This document shows, in pieces, positions 6,102 through 6,950 of a DNA stretch of 6,950 nucleotides. The stretch's first letter is position 1. The number at the start of each line of letters is the position of its first letter. Source of the DNA: Anaeromyxobacter sp. (GTDB lineage Bacteria; Myxococcota; Myxococcia; Myxococcales; Anaeromyxobacteraceae); the NCBI GenBank assembly GCA_020028115.1, contig JAHWYA010000087.1, forward strand, positions 1-6,950, in the 5' to 3' direction. The notes under the pieces are model-generated. The model was not told where the DNA came from. It ran no database searches and worked only from the letters and a program-made list of their open reading frames with translations. Made by a program: the position numbers and the translations under genes.

Positions 6102-6950
6102 ATGTCTCGAATCGTCGCCGCCCTCGTGCTCGCCCTCCCGCTCGTGGCCCGCGCCGCGGAGCCGCTCACCCTCGACGCCGCGCTCGAGGAGGCCGAGCGC
6201 TCCAGCCCGGACCTCGCCGCGGCGCGCGCCCGGCTCGAGCAGGCCCGCTCGAACGTCGCGAGGGCCCGCGCCGCCCACCTGCCGCAGCTGAAGGCGGCCG
6301 GAACGTACACGCGGAACTCCGACGAGGCCGAGCTGCGGCTGCCGGTGGGCTTCACCGTCCGCGATCTCGGTGCGCCGACCTCGGGACCCGGGCTGCCCGG
6401 GACGCCGACGAGCTACGCGGCGGTGCCGAGCCAGGTGGTCTCCGCCACCATCCAGGCGCGCGACCAGCTCGGGGCGCAGCTCGAGCTCACGCAGGCGATC
6501 CTCGCGCCGCCGCTCTGGTACGCGATGGAGGCGGCCGGGGCCGGCGCGCGCGCCGCGACCGCCACCCTCGAGACGGCGCGCCGCGAGCTCCGCTTCGGCG
6601 TCGCCCAGGCCTACTACGCCGCCGCCGCCGCCGAGCAGCTCGTCGCGATCCAGGAGCGCCAGCTCGCGTCGGCGCGGGCGCACGAGCGCGACGCCGAGCT
6701 CCAGGTGGGCGCCGGCGCCCAGCCGCGGATCGCGCTGCTGCGCGCCGGCATGGAGAGCGTCCGCGCGGAGCAGGACCTCGTGCGCGCGCTGGGCGCGCGC
6801 GAGGCCGCCTGGAGCGCCCTCGCTGCCCTCCTCGGCCGCGGCGACTCGTCCGAGCTCGCCCTCACGCAGCCGCCCGCGCCCGCGCTGCCGGCGGAGGCGG
6901 CGGCCCTGGAGGACGAGGCGGTGCGCCGCCGCCCCGAGATCGCCGCCGCG
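6102..6950 (+). CDS. TolC-like outer-membrane efflux protein (OEP family), truncated by window end
   Basis: The frame runs open from ATG 6102 to the last base of the window, giving 283 residues of a protein family usually about 420-480 long. It would form the outer-membrane duct of the exporter. A Sec signal peptide (MSRIVAALVLALPLVARA) with a likely cut after ARA at residue 18 leads into PLTLDAALEEAERSSPDLAA, the typical start of the OEP repeat. Helical segments at about 22-60 (ending HLPQLKAAGTY) and 130-245 flank a beta/loop section at about 66-125 that would hold the first pair of barrel strands and an extracellular loop. The stretch RAEQDLVRALGAREAAWSAL ending in AALLG (about 221-245) is the usual end of the first repeat, and RRRPEIAAA at the edge opens the second. 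There is no Cys near the signal cleavage site, so lipoprotein anchoring is not predicted. It lies 63 nt after the pump gene and is probably the operon's third cistron. Confidence 0.92.
   Translation, partial: MSRIVAALVLALPLVARAAEPLTLDAALEEAERSSPDLAAARARLEQARSNVARARAAHLPQLKAAGTYTRNSDEAELRLPVGFTVRDLGAPTSGPGLPGTPTSYAAVPSQVVSATIQARDQLGAQLELTQAILAPPLWYAMEAAGAGARAATATLETARRELRFGVAQAYYAAAAAEQLVAIQERQLASARAHERDAELQVGAGAQPRIALLRAGMESVRAEQDLVRALGAREAAWSALAALLGRGDSSELALTQPPAPALPAEAAALEDEAVRRRPEIAAA

Noticed and set aside
2394..6683. A 1429-codon open frame on the minus strand across the adaptor, pump and duct genes
   Set aside because: It is antisense to three strongly recognisable genes. Its translation is a low-complexity run of Arg, Gly, Glu, Asp, His and Ala with no domain pattern or membrane segments. 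Stop-free antisense frames are expected where third codon positions are almost all G or C.

Overview
The window looks like a chromosomal segment of a very GC-rich Gram-negative bacterium. Coding DNA is roughly 70-75% G+C with third positions almost always G or C. The combination of a PDZ/carboxypeptidase-regulatory-like protein with a three-part RND efflux operon fits a myxobacterium, most likely an Anaeromyxobacter-type deltaproteobacterium. That assignment is inferred from composition and protein style, not from a database match.

Layout: (1) positions 1-895, plus strand, hold the C-terminal part of a protein with beta-sandwich (carboxypeptidase-regulatory-like) modules and a terminal PDZ domain; its start lies outside the window. 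(2) Positions 953-1591, minus strand, hold a TetR/AcrR-family repressor that converges on the first gene. (3) Positions 1592-1828 are a divergent regulatory region that is unusually AT-rich for this genome. It holds a good sigma70-type promoter for the repressor, three dyad-symmetric 17-bp sequences and several short direct repeats. (4) Positions 1829-2944, 2955-6038 and 6102-6950 (cut by the window end) are, in order, a lipoprotein membrane fusion protein, an HAE-1 type RND pump and a TolC-like outer-membrane factor, all on the plus strand.

How the parts work together: the three plus-strand genes encode every layer of a tripartite exporter. The RND protein is the proton-driven inner-membrane pump, the fusion protein is the periplasmic adaptor and the TolC-like protein is the outer-membrane exit duct. 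The 10-nt gap between adaptor and pump, and the 63-nt gap with a strong ribosome binding site before the duct gene, support one operon. The divergently transcribed TetR protein is the probable local repressor, binding dyads in the shared intergenic region and releasing them when it binds an exported compound. The substrate cannot be read from the sequence.

This is a well-known type of locus, and I see no evidence for a wholly new system. The most informative part is the intergenic control region: a probable leaderless repressor transcript and a cluster of candidate operators. A very long antisense open frame across the operon is best explained as a by-product of GC-rich codon usage.
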